A stretch of 64,000 nucleotides of DNA from Cognataquiflexum nitidum (lineage in GTDB: Bacteria; Bacteroidota; Bacteroidia; Cytophagales; Cyclobacteriaceae), in NCBI RefSeq assembly GCF_022538055.1, contig NZ_JAKZAM010000011.1:1-64000 (forward strand). The letters run 5' to 3'. Below, in pieces: positions 64,000-64,000 of the stretch. The notes below the pieces were generated by a model. The model was not told the origin of the DNA and ran no database searches. It was given only the letters and a program-made list of their open reading frames with translations. How positions within the stretch are numbered: position 1 is the stretch's first letter; each line of letters begins with the position of its first letter. Position numbers and translations under genes: made by a program.

Positions 64000-64000
64000 T

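Noticed and set aside
1..64000. tRNA, rRNA, riboswitch or prophage
   Set aside because: I looked for TpsiC-like GTTCRANNC with cloverleaf context, rRNA-like blocks, common riboswitch cores and phage gene runs and saw none that I could support by eye; a covariance search would be decisive.

Overview
The window looks like a chromosome segment of a Bacteroidota bacterium, most likely Cytophagales and close to Cyclobacteriaceae (Algoriphagus/Belliella type). The evidence is a type IX secretion component (PorT) beside UbiE, a secreted protein with a C-terminal T9SS sorting domain, two TonB-dependent receptors with carboxypeptidase-like N-terminal domains, DUF5606, DUF3667 and bacterial GH3 proteins, and few strong Shine-Dalgarno sequences. 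No rRNA, tRNA, CRISPR array or prophage was seen. The placement is an inference from gene content; no 16S gene is present.

Layout. 1-0.9 kb: a GxxExxY (PD-(D/E)XK_3) gene bracketed by direct CTGCG/CGCAGA-type repeats. 0.9-9.1 kb: exported Gfo/Idh oxidoreductase, GlcG/HbpS-like protein, type B carboxylesterase divergent from a Nudix-type regulator, a large BNR-repeat protein and YceI. 9.2-13.2 kb: tightly coupled recJ-lptB-GH3 operon. 13.2-20.7 kb: orphan KilA-N gene, mtgA with a methyltransferase, MaoC dehydratase, an operon of M20 amidohydrolase, TatD and TcdA, a frameshifted ParE-type toxin with its antitoxin, and an RluE-like pseudouridine synthase. 21-30.1 kb: MoxR ATPase, an AT-rich uptake locus (TonB receptor, beta-helix lipoprotein, small lipoprotein) and a second TonB receptor. 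30.2-31.7 kb: a non-coding REP-like array with a 347-bp tandem unit. 31.8-36.1 kb: HMA-CDF transporter, DsbD with periplasmic thioredoxin, an exported arsenate-reductase-like lipoprotein and a subclass B1 metallo-beta-lactamase. 36.1-40.1 kb: YefM/YoeB and single-gene units, one of which has the boundaries of an integron gene cassette. 40.2-55.1 kb: mostly core genes (murF, panB, rsgA, waaA, aspartate kinase, fbp) plus a creD operon with two copies of one operator and a probable LMW-phosphatase/fructosamine-kinase protein-repair pair. 55.1-64 kb: engB, ubiE-porT, SDR, VanX-like dipeptidase, ThuA, an ECF sigma operon and a truncated DUF885 protein.

The most interesting observations are: (i) the exported three-cysteine ArsC-like lipoprotein encoded 17 bp upstream of a DsbD whose thioredoxin domain faces the periplasm; (ii) the integron-cassette-like unit around 38.87-40.06 kb, with a second decayed site, in a genome type where such arrays are seldom annotated; (iii) the GxxExxY gene inside its repeats; (iv) the TonB receptor/beta-helix lipoprotein locus without SusD; (v) the structured 347-bp repeat array.

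Limits: everything was read by eye. Functions rest on motifs and remembered family knowledge, not on searches. Start codons were chosen by family fit and signal peptides. Alternative starts are noted where they matter.
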